Part shown: positions 36,008 through 46,141 of the stretch, piece after piece
Layout of the letters: every line of letters begins with the position of its first letter
Numbering within the stretch: the first letter of the stretch is position 1
DNA from: Limnanthes douglasii subsp. nivea
Lineage: Eukaryota > Streptophyta > Magnoliopsida > Brassicales > Limnanthaceae
DNA: 64,000 bases
Direction: 5' to 3'
Assembly: GCA_036936605.1 (NCBI GenBank)
Contig: JAUPFV010000004.1
Span: 65,744,352-65,808,351, forward strand
The notes under the pieces: model-generated
What the model saw: the letters and a program-made list of their open reading frames with translations, nothing else
What the model was told of the DNA's origin: nothing
Database searches by the model: none
Translations under genes and position numbers: made by a program

Positions 36008-36397
36008 ATGGGTTGGAGTGTGTTTGAAGATGCTCATCTGCTCAAGGCTGCGAAAGTTGTGAAGTTCAAACGGTCGGACGATAATACCGATGAGTTCTTT
36101 GATGAAGTTTTATGTATGATGTATTTCATGTACGGCGAGATGTCTACATCTAGACAAATTCCTCGATCTCGTACTCGTCAAGAGGTAGCCACTAGGTACA
36201 AGTCTATAACTAGTGGACCGATGTTCCTGGTGTTTAACGAGCCCCCAGAAGTCAAGAATGAAGCGTTCGACTCATTTGGTTTAATGATCATAGACTATTT
36301 GTCTTTAGAAATGGCACAATACGTTCATTCTCAAATTGCCATGAAGGAGAAAATAGTGCGTATTCTCAGCGACAATGGAGGCTACGATTTTGACTAA
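36008..36397 (+). CDS. Small MULE-borne protein, possibly Myb/SANT-like
   Basis: This intact frame of 129 codons starts MGWSVFEDAHLLKAAKVV. An ATG further upstream (35993) is in frame, but 36008 fits better with the TATA box and the W-x-x-x-E-D start. The pattern W..FEDAHLLKAA followed by RSRTRQEVATRYKSI resembles a SANT/Myb-type fold (tryptophan, ED..L..A, then R-x-RY.S), as in DNA-binding accessory proteins of some plant transposons. That identity is tentative. The C-terminal half (YLSLEMAQYVHSQIAMKEKI) looks helical. It is the only MULE gene without a lesion. Its role is unknown; DNA binding or helping the transposase is a guess. Confidence 0.6.
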   Translation: MGWSVFEDAHLLKAAKVVKFKRSDDNTDEFFDEVLCMMYFMYGEMSTSRQIPRSRTRQEVATRYKSITSGPMFLVFNEPPEVKNEAFDSFGLMIIDYLSLEMAQYVHSQIAMKEKIVRILSDNGGYDFD

Positions 36398-36675
36398 CTG
36401 TCTGTTCTATATCAAGTTATGTACTAATGTTTAGAAGATGTTGTTGTTGCTTGTTTGCGATGTTTTATTTTAGTTATGAAATGAATATTGGCTTATCGTT
36501 ATAAGTTGATAAGTTGAATGAATTACTGCAATAAAAGGGAAGGACCAAAACAACCAAAACGATGTAGTAAAACAAAGTTCTAAACATCATAAATCCTGAC
36601 AAATGACGTAAAGCGACCAAAAGACACAAATGAGTTCGAAACAATAACATAAACCGACCAAAACACATAAACCTA
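36398..36675. other. Convergent 3' ends of the small gene and the OTU gene
   Basis: AT-rich spacer between the two converging genes. Poly(A) signals would be expected on both strands; none stands out. Confidence 0.5.
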
Positions 36676-37531
36676 CTAAACAAACTCATCAAGATTAGTT
36701 ACTTCTGGGAATGAACTAACTGGCTTTTTCCCTTCGAGTTCCGTATATTTCTTGCAGCGACCAACTAATGGTAGCTCCCAATGCGTAGCCTCTTCGCTCT
36801 TCAACTTCTTCCACGTAGGATGTATGCGTGCGCAAGGGCAAAGGGGCTTGATTGATAGCTGTTTAATACTACTTAAATTAGAATCAACAATTGAGTAATA
36901 TAGTGGTGATAAAAAAAATAACCATATATCAAATGACTTACATTGACAAAGTGGTTAGTATCGACGAATCCAAACCCAATCTCACGTCTTTGGGCCATAA
37001 TGGGAGGCTTACCTCGAAGAGGTAAAAAAGTATAACTACAGTTGTGAGACCCTGCGAGTGACACAAAATGAACAATGCATTCGAACTTGGTTGCAATCGC
37101 AATACCCATTTCAGGCATTGTCATCCAATATTTGGGTGATGTTGGTGTCTCGTAGTAGTTTATACTTTCTGCAACCTTCAAGTAATCCTCTTTACCGTTA
37201 TAAATCTTGATGTACGTGTCGTAGTTTTCCATTAGTTCATCGTATATTGCCTTTCGAACACCTCACCAACCTTCTCCATGACCATACAACCCGAATGAAA
37301 CTGCTCTATATCCACAATGTCCATCTGGCTTAACATCATTAATACCCGATATAAAAGGGTTGAAGTGAACCGGAAACCAACGCAAAAAACCTTTCGAGTC
37401 ATGTATTAGTTCTGTGACTCGATCAATAGACGGTTGTACGATGTTGCTACCTAGCGAGGCAATGGAAAAGGTACGAGTACGAGGTACTCTAGGCACATCT
37501 GCCCGAATCGTTGATTCACTACCAACTGGTT
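36676..37531 (-). pseudogene. OTU-like cysteine protease domain, C-terminal part of the MULE transposase gene
   Basis: OTU enzymes cut ubiquitin chains. The signature DVKPDGHCGYRAVSFGLYG gives the D..C catalytic pair, and FVDTNHFVNV carries the expected late histidine. An intron (36859-36941, donor GTAAGT, acceptor ACAG on the minus strand) follows the HFVN codons. The last exon (36676-36858) goes on in frame with LSIKPLCPCAR and ends LDEFV. A TGA at 37263-37265 interrupts after GHGEGW. The frame joins the transposase if one base is gained or lost at the A-run near 37536-37546, so transposase and OTU were one fused protein. Its target is unknown. Confidence 0.78.
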
Positions 37532-39534
37532 TACCCTTTTTTAACTTTTGTTGGTTTTAAAGACTGCATGGCTGCATCATGACTAGCTTCATCCTCTTTT
37601 AGCGGGTACTCCCATCCGCTCATATCCCGTTTAGTGGATGATGTATCCACCACTAACTTTCTTTTCACCTGTGGGCGGCCTCGGTGTTTCTTCTTCTCCA
37701 ATGGCTCTAGCAATGACGATGTTTCGGGATAAACAACTTCAAACCATTTCTTGTAAATATGTTTGATACGACTTTCATCTTTCGTCTCCATAACATCGCT
37801 TACTAGCTTTAGCAGATCATCTTTGAGAATTTCCATGGTCGTACGGAATGTACGAGGCATTATTTCTAACCTTGTCCAGTGGATGTGAAAAGCATCTAGA
37901 GAGGCAGACATTCCACCTTTACGCCACTTGCGGACCTGGTGATAGCAAGGTATACCATGGGTAGATTTTATAGCGCATATACAGTCGCCAGTGTCTTTAA
38001 CATCCGACCCATCTTCAATAGCAACCTTCTTGGTATCTTCAGCCTTCTCTACTTCAGAGAAAAATAGTTCTAACGCCACGTGGGAAACCTTTCCTCGAAT
38101 CTCATCAAACAGTTTATCCGCGAACTTATGCAGTGCTATGTAACGACTCTTCTCGAACGACGACCTAATGGCAGTATGTTGGATTTCAACAAGCGAATGA
38201 ACCCTCCCCCAAAATAACTCGAAGTTTAATTTTCTCGTACGTATGTAACGCTTTAGGTTAGAATGAGAACTCTCGACGCGGTTAGTTGTGCAATGTCCCA
38301 AATGCATGTTTTTGTTTGTCTTCCAAACAACAAATTTGTCCATGTACTTATCGAGCCACGATTTTTCAGTGTATTCAATTGAAAAAGGGTAATATTTGTA
38401 CTTCAATAGCATGTCCCGTCTGGCGTGATCGAATTCAATCTCTGATTCTGCATTCACAATCTTCTTCCAAGCACTAACAAATTCGTTATGATCACTTTTC
38501 TCGCGGAAGTGTTTTCTTGTTTGCCCTTGAACATTTTGGTTTATGTGCCAGCGACATAACATATGCGTTGTCTCTGGGAATACCACTTTTATAGCATTCA
38601 TCAATGCTAAATCTCTGTCGGTTAGGATGACCCGAGGTTCTTGAATTCCATGAACGGAAATCAACGATTTCAAACACTCTAACACCCATTTGAAATTGTT
38701 TAACTTCTCACCCGACATGAAGGCAAATGCCACACAGAAAGTCAATCCGGTACACGTCACACCCACTATCTCGAAAAATGGCATACCATATCGTATCACT
38801 TTATATGTACTATCCATAATCAAAACTGTCGGAAATGTGCGCAAAAGGTCAATACTGACAGGATGGGCAAAAAACAAATCTGTAATGATTTGTCCATCGT
38901 CTTCACCAGATTTATGCCATTCATAATAATTATGTGACTTAAGCTCACCCAACAAGAACTGAAGTTGTGACCTACCCGCCTTCTTTAAAACCCGATTTTT
39001 CTGTCGTGCATTGTAGATCGTCTGCATGGTAGAAACATTATCTTCGTTCAATTTCTTCACACCATTCAGTATATCTCTGGGGTTAGTTCCAATGAAGGTC
39101 GCTCGTTCAACATACTCCATCTCTTCATCATTCAAACGGCCAGCAAAAGAATGACCATCTAGATGTATAGAAGTCTCATGGTTATGAGTACCACATTTTA
39201 CTTCTAACTTCCATTGATCTGGGGCAACCATCGACCCGAGAAGCTGAAATGGGCAGTCAATCTTTTTCGTTCCTGTAGACTTCCTTTTACGGTCTTTTTC
39301 TGCAACCCTTGGAGTATACGTCCCCCCCCCTCTCACACTGGAAATAAACTCTCGGATTTTTTCTGCTACTTACTTTGTCGCGCCGACTTATGTTGATAAC
39401 CATACCATAAAGTTTTCCGATCTTCGTAACCCATTTCACCAACGCGTCGTGTGTGTAAAACTCCGTAGTGAAGAACAAATGACTGTAATCGGTGGCGGAA
39501 GGTGCCTCAGTTCCACTTGCGACATCCGTCCCCT
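37531..39534 (-). pseudogene. FAR1-type Mutator transposase
   Basis: The long frame (39336 to 37531) holds the DDE transposase core. The first Asp is in LIMDSTYKV (about residue 175), the second in VILTDRDLAL (about 240), and Glu in NRVESSHSN (about 355), with the CRWH motif near 261-264. A SWIM zinc finger CxC...CxH (452, 454, 464, 466) follows. Upstream, in another frame (39287-39534, from an acceptor AACAG), lies the FAR1-type zinc-cluster start, with VYFQCERGG. The two frames meet at a C9 run (about 39323-39331), which causes a frameshift. The protein would bind the terminal repeats and move the element. Apart from homopolymer shifts this domain is open. Confidence 0.93.
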
Positions 39535-39627
39535 GTTACACAACAAAAAAGCACAATAAACATTCGGGTATACTTAAAAACATAAAAAAATCAAGCTTTT
39601 TTTTGAAAAACATGCGCGAATCCAAGG

Positions 39628-39872
39628 TTCTGAGGCCTAAAACCGGTGGTTCTAGGCCTCAGAACCGGCCGGACACGGCCATAAGCACCACCGGTGCTAA
39701 GGCCATGAACCGGTGGTGCTGGGGCCTCAGAACTGAGCGGACTGAGGCCCCATGACCACCAGTTCTTGGCCTCAGCACCGGTGGTGCTGGGGCTGTGGAA
39801 CCGACCGGTGGCAGCCCTACGCACCATCGGTTCCATGGCCTGGAACCGATGGTGCATTGGCCACCGGGTTGG
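39628..39872. repeat. GC-rich hairpin array 3 (first intron of the transposase gene)
   Basis: Consecutive inverted pairs: CTGAGGCCT/AGGCCTCAG, GGCCATAAGCACC/GGTGCTAAGGCC, GGGGCCTCAG/CTGAGGCCCC within a larger arm, and GCACCATCGGTTCCATGG/CCTGGAACCGATGGTGC. ACCGGTGGTGCT recurs. It shares the ACCATCGGT core with arrays 1 and 2 but has its own arms. It lies between the likely first exon and the acceptor at 39535. Confidence 0.85.
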
Positions 39873-39889
39873 TGACTACCTTTTCCGGC

Positions 39890-40023
39890 GCCGGTGGTGG
39901 CTGTTCCGGCGACCATGTCTCCATCTCCGGCGACTCAATCTCTTTTTCTGGCAAAAATTCATCATTCCTTCTCTCCAGCGACATCAACTCCTCTACGCTG
40001 ATCCCTAGTTCTGTTTCGGTCAT
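39890..40023 (-). pseudogene. Likely first exon of the MULE transposase gene
   Basis: A minus-strand frame starts at ATG 40023 with MTETELGISVEELMSLERR and is acidic. A donor-like AAG/GTAGTC lies near 39889, before hairpin array 3. The acceptor at 39535 leads into the zinc-cluster part. The joining is inferred from splice-like sites and position, not from transcripts. Reading on into the GC-rich array instead is possible but less likely. Confidence 0.5.
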
Positions 40024-40296
40024 GATCGATTTTGTGTTTTAGTTTGAATGTTCTTGATTTTCTTAGGAAGTTTGAATTATGTTTCAAAAAATTTATGAAA
40101 ACTATACTATTTGGATACTAAATTCAGCAAAGAAAAGTGTTTGTTTGGGTATAGATAGCGAAATAGGACTTTTGGTGAATTGGATATACTCAGGATACAC
40201 TTAGTAGTTTTTTTTACTTAATGGCAGTTTAGATATTAATTTTCTGATGGAGGGTAAAAATGTCAAAAAAAGTCAAACGAAAGTCAAATGTTGATT

Positions 40297-40339
40297 TTGG
40301 GTATACTTAAACCCGAATTGGGTATATATAGCCATACCC
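40297..40339 (-). repeat. Right terminal inverted repeat of the MULE
   Basis: It is the reverse complement of 32185-32227 with three adjacent mismatches near the end (ATG for CAA). No matching 9-bp flank was found. Confidence 0.93.
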
Positions 40340-43300
40340 AATGTCGACATGTGACATTACTCGTCTTATATATAACTTTCACATATTGTTTAAGGCTTTA
40401 TCTTTCAAAGCAACCCAAATTCATGTCTTTATTTTTTATTCTCACTTCTTCATTCTCTTTTTCTCATTTGCTTTGTGAGTAATTCTTCTGCTTAATTTCA
40501 TTTTGACAAATTGCAGGTTATGCGCCAGAAGTAAGATTTTACCTAATACTTCCAGCAAAACTACAAAGGTATTCTAGAGTTTTTTATTTTATTAGTTGTA
40601 GCATACCTGGCTCTTATGTTCCAGTTATGATTTCGAACTTTTTATTTAGCTTCAACAAATCTTGGAAATTTATAAGAAAATGTATTCACATGATAATAAG
40701 TTTAATACCATATTTAAAAAGCTTTGAAAAAGTATTATTATAGATTTAAGAAGTTTATATTAAACTAAATTGATAAGAAAATGTTTCTATTTTTTATTCC
40801 GGTAGTTTTCTTCTTCCTCTACTTTTTATTCTAGGTTGGTCATAAATCAAAGCTCTTATTATACAATATTTTTTTTAAAGCAAAAGATTAAAACTATTCT
40901 TATACAATATTTTTTAAAGCAAAAGATTAGTTAAAAAACAAGGGTTTTGTTTGGATTCTTAAAAAGAAGAAAGATTAAAACGAACAAGATACATATATTT
41001 AAAAAAAATAAGAATAAAGTTATATTTAAATTAAAAATCATACGTGAGTTAATGAAAGATGAATTCATGAAAGATGTTTCAAGAACATAATCAAAGTCTC
41101 TTCAACCTAAACATGAACTACAGAAAAAAAAAAATACTAAGTCAATATAGAAACTAGTTTTTAGATGATATTTATTTCTTGAATGAATTTTAAAAGAGTC
41201 GTAGCTATAAAAAAAATTCTGCCACTCTTTTTAGATTGAATTTAATTTGATTTTGTGGGTTTGTTTGACTTTTGATTGGTGTATTTTTTACGGAAACAAG
41301 TGGAAAAAAGGATGATCCAAGATAGAGCCTGGGTGGGATGAATTACCTTAGTTAATCTTTCTAATTTTTTTTAATAATATGTTTATAAATTTATTTGGTA
41401 AATTTTTGGAACTTTTAATACATATTTTTTAATTTTTTAATTAATTATATTAAACTAAATATAAACTGATTAAAATTAAAAAATTATAAATTAAATGACA
41501 AAATAATTATAAAAAAAATATGATCAATCTACATCTCGAAGATGTTAGTGGAGACATTACCTTACAATTTTTCTTTCCGTTTTATAAAATTCTAAAATTC
41601 TAATCCTACTAACATAATTAAAAATTATAATTTAGTCAACAAATATTTTATTAGGATAAAAAAAAGTTTTAGTTAAATAGAATATTTTCTTAAGTTTCAA
41701 CCGTATGAAATTATCTTAGTGTCATTAATCAATGATTATATTTTTGTTAATTTATCATCTATAAATTCATAACTTTAAAAATTAATCATAATAAAAAAAT
41801 AAAACATTTATTAAAATATAATTCTAATTGCGATAATATTTTGTTAAATTTAAAAAGTAGGGAAATATCAAATAATTGTGGCTAATTAGATTTTCTTGAA
41901 TCTAAAAATAGTAAATTATTAAATATTTAGGGTTAATTAGATATTATAATATTTACTTTATATATATTAGAACATATATAAATCATAATTTTCAAATTTT
42001 ATTTTGTATAGCTTACATATTTAAATATAAAAGGTTAACATCCACTATGCCCTTCTAATTGCCACAAGATCCTGTTGAATCTATAAAGTATGTAATTATT
42101 AAACATTTATAACTAATTAGATATTATAATATTTATTTTTTATATTAGAATATATAAAAGGGAGACTCTCATATAAGTAGCAACATTGTTCAAAAATCAA
42201 TATTTAATACCAAATAAGATCTCTATCAATATTTGGTACCAATAGTTTGTAATATTCTACAGTATCTTCGAAAAAATGGTTTTTTTCTTTTTTTTAGAAA
42301 ATTCGTATATTTTTAAATATAATTCAAAAAAAATCCGAAACCACGTTTTTTTCTTTTCTCGAGACAAATTAAACAAGTGGCGCAAATTATATGTTTTGAG
42401 AACTTTTTTAAAAATGTTAAAAAAGTCTTGTTTAGCAGTTTTGAAAAAGCAAAAAATTAAAACTGTTAAAACTGCTAATTAGCCTAACTATATAAAACTG
42501 ATAAAACTGCTAATTAACAGTATTAGAAAACTTAAAACTGCAGTTTTAAATTTTTAAAAGTGTTAGCTTTTTGTTTTTAACCGTTTTAATTTCTTGTTTG
42601 AAACATATCATATAGAACACTTGTTTCATTCGTCTCGTAAATCTAAACACAACGGTGATTTCAGATTTATTTTTAGAATTATAAATCAAAAAATACGAAC
42701 TTCACAAAAAGAAGGAAAAAAAGAAACAAAAGTTATATTTTGTTAGAAGCCACTGAATTATAATACAAACAAAGGGTTAAAGTATGTTAAAGTATGTATT
42801 TTTGAAACGTTTGGTATTAAAATAATTTAAAAGACTTTTTAGGCAATAAGATGAAATTTACATTTTAGGATGTACTAAAATTAGATTATGATGTTATTTT
42901 GGTATTATAATGGAAATAAACTTATATAAAATTATAATTTTAAAAATTTATTTTATAGTAACGTATTAACACCGACAATATGAAAATAGTTTATTTAATA
43001 ATTATAGATTATTTGTCATTTTACTAATTACTCTTTCATTCTCTTTTTTCTATATAGGAGATAGTCGCACGTAATGACAGATCACATCCATATTCTAAAG
43101 CTTACCTATGTTCTCCATAAGACCTAGAATATATAAGAACCGTTGAAGCCCCTAGTTGGTCTGCGAAGTGTTCAACTTTCCACTCAAGAACGCGAAGTTG
43201 TGCGAGAGACTAGGCCAACTTACTGTTTACTTCCATGTTTTAAGCTTTTTAAAAAATAAAATCTTTTCCAACTAGTTAAAGTTAATATATATATTAATAT

Positions 43301-44050
43301 GTTTTCTTAGAATACTTGTTATTGAATATATAGATCTATCTATTTTTATTAGAATCGCATCTTACTTAGACTTCAACTTTTCTTTCAGACATGAAGTACT
43401 TTCCTTTCAGACATGAAGTATATGATACGAGTATAAAGTTTAGTTCAATATTTTGTGACGTTTAGTAAGTCATAATACTACAATTTATTTATTTTTATAT
43501 TCTAATCTATTATCTACTGGATATCTTTTTATATGCTATTTAATAAATATATTTTTTATATGAGATTTTTTCTTATATGCTTTAAAAATCATTTATAAAG
43601 AAATGTTTTTGGAAACTGAGTTAAGATCTTCAAAACTAATTAAAATAAAAAATTTAAAACATTAAATAATGGTAAGTAGGAATTTTGTGTTTATCTCAAT
43701 CCTTCTTTATGTTTGATTTAATTATTGATTTTTATCTCCCCATTAGTTTTTATTTTTATTTTTTAATGAAGAACATCAAAATACCCTATTAGTTTTTTTA
43801 TAAACTAAGAATTATATATTTTATATGTTGTATGTTGTATTTATGTTTTATATTTTGTAAAATAATTTTTTCGGATTCTTTAGATTTTATAACAAACGTA
43901 TCTCTAGAAAATATTTTTGTGTTTATTTATATTCTATATTTTGTAAAACAGACGTTTGTAATTATTTTTTTATTTATATACTTTTTATTTGTATAACTTT
44001 GTTTTTTTTATTAAACATGATTTTTTTATAGTTTTTTAAACAATCCGAGG
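40340..44050. other. AT-rich intergenic DNA
   Basis: I recognise no gene in about 3.7 kb. A diverged direct repeat of about 110 bp (41871-41985 and 42050-42165, sharing CTAATTAGATATTATAATAT) is present. The open frame at 42276-42482 is lysine-rich, low in complexity and probably chance. Confidence 0.6.
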
Positions 44051-44450
44051 CACACGGGATATTTTTGTAGTAACACCTAAAAAAATCTCTATTTTGTGGT
44101 CGCAGAAGAAGCTACAGAATCAATGCTGCTTCGACTGTACACATTTTCTAGAGGTTTGAATTATTTCCATATTATGATCTTCAAATTATTTAGGATAACA
44201 TAGATAGAGTTATTCGAGAAAGGTCTATTGATGCGACGGAACAGACTGTTGCACCAGCCGAGATATTTCTGTGAGTCCTCAAAATAGGATGCTGCCAGAA
44301 AAAATTGTTTTGAATGGCACTATATCGAGGTCCCATACAACCTCTTTCTCCCTTTTTCGTCGCCTTCCGACCCGTGGGATCCCGTCTTCACTGGATCTGT
44401 TCCAAAAGTATCTTAAAAAAAGAACTTTTCCTCTCACCCGCTTTTTTGGG

Positions 44451-44530
44451 TTAAAAAAATGTGGAATGAATTAAATCTTCCCAAGTAGGGTTAAAAAAAT
44501 GTGGAATGAATTAAATCTTCCCAAGTAGGT
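44451..44530. repeat. 2 x 40-bp tandem duplication
   Basis: The 40-bp unit (TTAAAAAAATGTGGAATGAA ... CCCAAGTAGG) is repeated at 44451-44490 and 44491-44530, with one difference at the last base (G or T). The second unit runs into the tRNA-Asn relic, so the first unit carries a duplicated stub of its 3' end. Confidence 0.92.
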
Positions 44531-44568
44531 TCGAACCTTCGACCAGTCAGTTAACAACCTACCGCTCT
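44517..44568 (-). pseudogene. trnN-GUU: Plastid-type tRNA-Asn(GUU) fragment
   Basis: On the minus strand this reads AGAGCGGTAGGTTGTTAACT, then GGTCGAAGGTTCGAACC and TACTTGGGAAG, which is the 3' two thirds of plastid trnN-GUU with a few changes. The anticodon GTT is kept. The 5' part (acceptor strand and half of the D-arm) is missing. Plant mitochondria also carry plastid-derived trnN, so either organelle may be the source. Confidence 0.78.
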
Positions 44569-44798
44569 CTTTTTTTTTGTTACTGCACATCTTCTCTTTG
44601 TTTCGAGAGCCTGAGTTACATACGGAGTTCAAAAAGGTCAAATCTGATTATATATAATAAATTACAAATTGTATGGTTTGAGCATTATTTATTATATTGC
44701 ATTTCAAATATTAAACTGATTATACATGATTTTAATTTATTTAATATTGATTTTTTTAAGAATTAAATTAAGATTCTATATTTCTTTGGATATTATTT

Positions 44799-45212
44799 TT
44801 GATATACCTTGTTTTGTTAGTTCAAGATGACTTTAGACATTGGTTGGAAGATTTTTGCCAATTAGCTCCGAATTTGGACTTTATAATGAATAACACCGGA
44901 GTATTTAGCCAAGTCAAAAGGATTTGCGACTCCTACGAAGTGGCATTATTGCCAAGAATCTGTCTTCAGATTGTGAGTTGCTTTACTAGAGTTCGACTAA
45001 TGTATGTGGTTCAAATTCACTCTGTGAACTAATGGATTTCTTATGCTTCTCGGCCCATGTTCAACTCATCATCCAAACGAATAACGTATTATTCTCCGTC
45101 TCATGATCCACCAGGGCGGGTCTTTTGTGGCAACGACCTGTTTTGTCAATGTGGACGGCCACGCCGGCCCCCTACTTTATCACACACTAATTGATTCTGC
45201 TATTACTATATC
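44799..45212 (+). pseudogene. Possible left part of a Pumilio-like pseudogene
   Basis: An open frame (44799-45032) starts MIYLVLLVQDDFRHWLEDFC and includes VFSQVKRICDSYE. It loosely resembles the early repeats of plant Pumilio (PUF) proteins but is not diagnostic. The assignment rests mainly on position: it ends at the copia insertion, and clear PUF repeats start on the other side. Stops follow it before 45212. Confidence 0.4.
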
Positions 45213-45283
45213 TATTAACATGCACATGTTCTACGTAGCATCTCAGTTGTTGTCTTTGTTAAAAAAACAAAGAGAGAAGTAGC
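45213..45283 (-). repeat. Copia 3' LTR, left piece
   Basis: It matches the right LTR from TGTTAACATG onward, with the terminal TG changed to TA. It is cut after AGAGAAGTAGC by the E2 insertion and goes on at 55673. Confidence 0.9.
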
Positions 45284-45575
45284 TGGTAAGAATAAAAGTT
45301 GATTTGAGAAAGTAAAGAACACAAGTATCCACAAAGAGAATTTTAGGTAGTGAAAGTAATATCTTGCTTCTGATTATTTCATAGGTGTCAATAACCTCTT
45401 GAGCCTCTTTAAATAGGCTGAGTAAGTTAGTTAGAAAAACGGTTACATAGAGGAATATTTACAATTCAGCCCATATCTTTCTTATAAGGCCTAATTTTAC
45501 TCTATATTAATAGAACTTATCAATTAAGTCCTTATTAATTACATTTAGGTCCTTAAAGGATATATTTCCTTATCA
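45284..45575 (-). repeat. 3' LTR of E2
   Basis: On the plus strand it starts TGGTAAGAAT and ends CCTTATCA; it is 292 bp. It has 32 bp (TGTCAATAACC...TTTAAATAGG) that the 5' LTR lacks. The purine tract lies just to its right at 45580-45587 (AGGGGGGC on the minus strand). Confidence 0.95.
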
Positions 45576-45971
45576 GTAGCCCCCCTAGTTCTTATACAGA
45601 CAATTTATAAGAACTATTCGCTCTTCGGACTTTACTCCAAGTAAATACAACTTCCTTCATTTCGCCTCTTCATTATGATTAAGCCCAATGACTTGCAACT
45701 TCTCTTCGAATCTAAGAATAAGTGCAAATAAATTCCCCAATCACTTCGAACCTGCTAACTTGAAATGCAACCTTGCCTTTACTTCGAATATTGTTACTAG
45801 AGACATAATTTTGCTTATGCTTCGAATTTTCTGATCCCTACTCGAAAGACTGATTAGACCCTTATAGATAGGTCTATGACACTACACGTTTCCTTTACGT
45901 TTCACATTCCACCCAATGAGAGCAACTCACTGGTTTTGCCTCTTCAAATTCTCAACGTCATTTCTTTTAAC

Positions 45972-45979
45972 TATAAATA
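45972..45979 (+). promoter_or_regulatory. Candidate TATA box of the E2 antisense gene
   Basis: TATAAATA lies about 165 bases before the first ATG of the antisense gene, followed by a CT-rich leader with repeated CATCTTCATCCTG-like phrases. It lies inside E2 near its 3' LTR and faces the opposite way to the element transcript. Confidence 0.55.
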
Positions 45980-46141
45980 CCCAGCTCTACCTTCACTAAG
46001 AACTTTTTAGATAAATCACTTCAAAGTCATCTTCATCCTGTTCTTCATCTTCATCCTACTCTTCATCAACCTTCATCCTGTTCTTCAAAAACTCCACCTT
46101 GTTCAGCCATTAAAACAACCTCTCAGATCAATACCTATTGT

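Larger units (their letters stand above)
32185..40339. mobile_element. Mutator-like element (MULE) with PMD gene, small ORF and FAR1-type transposase/OTU
   Basis: Terminal inverted repeats of 43 bp lie at 32185-32227 and 40297-40339, identical except three adjacent bases near the outer end. Inside are a spliced plant-mobile-domain gene (+), a small intron-less gene (+), and a transposase gene (-) whose DDE, SWIM and FAR1-type zinc parts are those of Mutator-like transposases, continued by an OTU-like protease domain. Three GC-rich hairpin arrays lie inside. A 9-bp target duplication was not found (GGTAATAAT on the left, AATGTCGAC on the right). All genes except the small one have stops or frameshifts, so this copy should not make its own active transposase. 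Confidence 0.92.
44051..44640. other. Probable organelle-derived fragment
   Basis: This stretch is less AT-rich than its surroundings and ends with an organelle-type tRNA-Asn relic. An open frame at 44271-44474 (LFRRLPTRGIPSSLDLFQKY) is of unknown identity. A perfect 40-bp tandem duplication overlaps its right part. It is best read as a small transfer of organelle DNA. Confidence 0.45.

Noticed and set aside
39492..40008. Open frames on both strands over hairpin array 3
   Set aside because: Same reason as array 2: repeat-driven frames in GC-rich DNA, except the minus frame from 40023, which is kept as a likely first exon.
42276..42482. 68-codon lysine-rich frame
   Set aside because: Low complexity from A-runs; no evidence for a gene.
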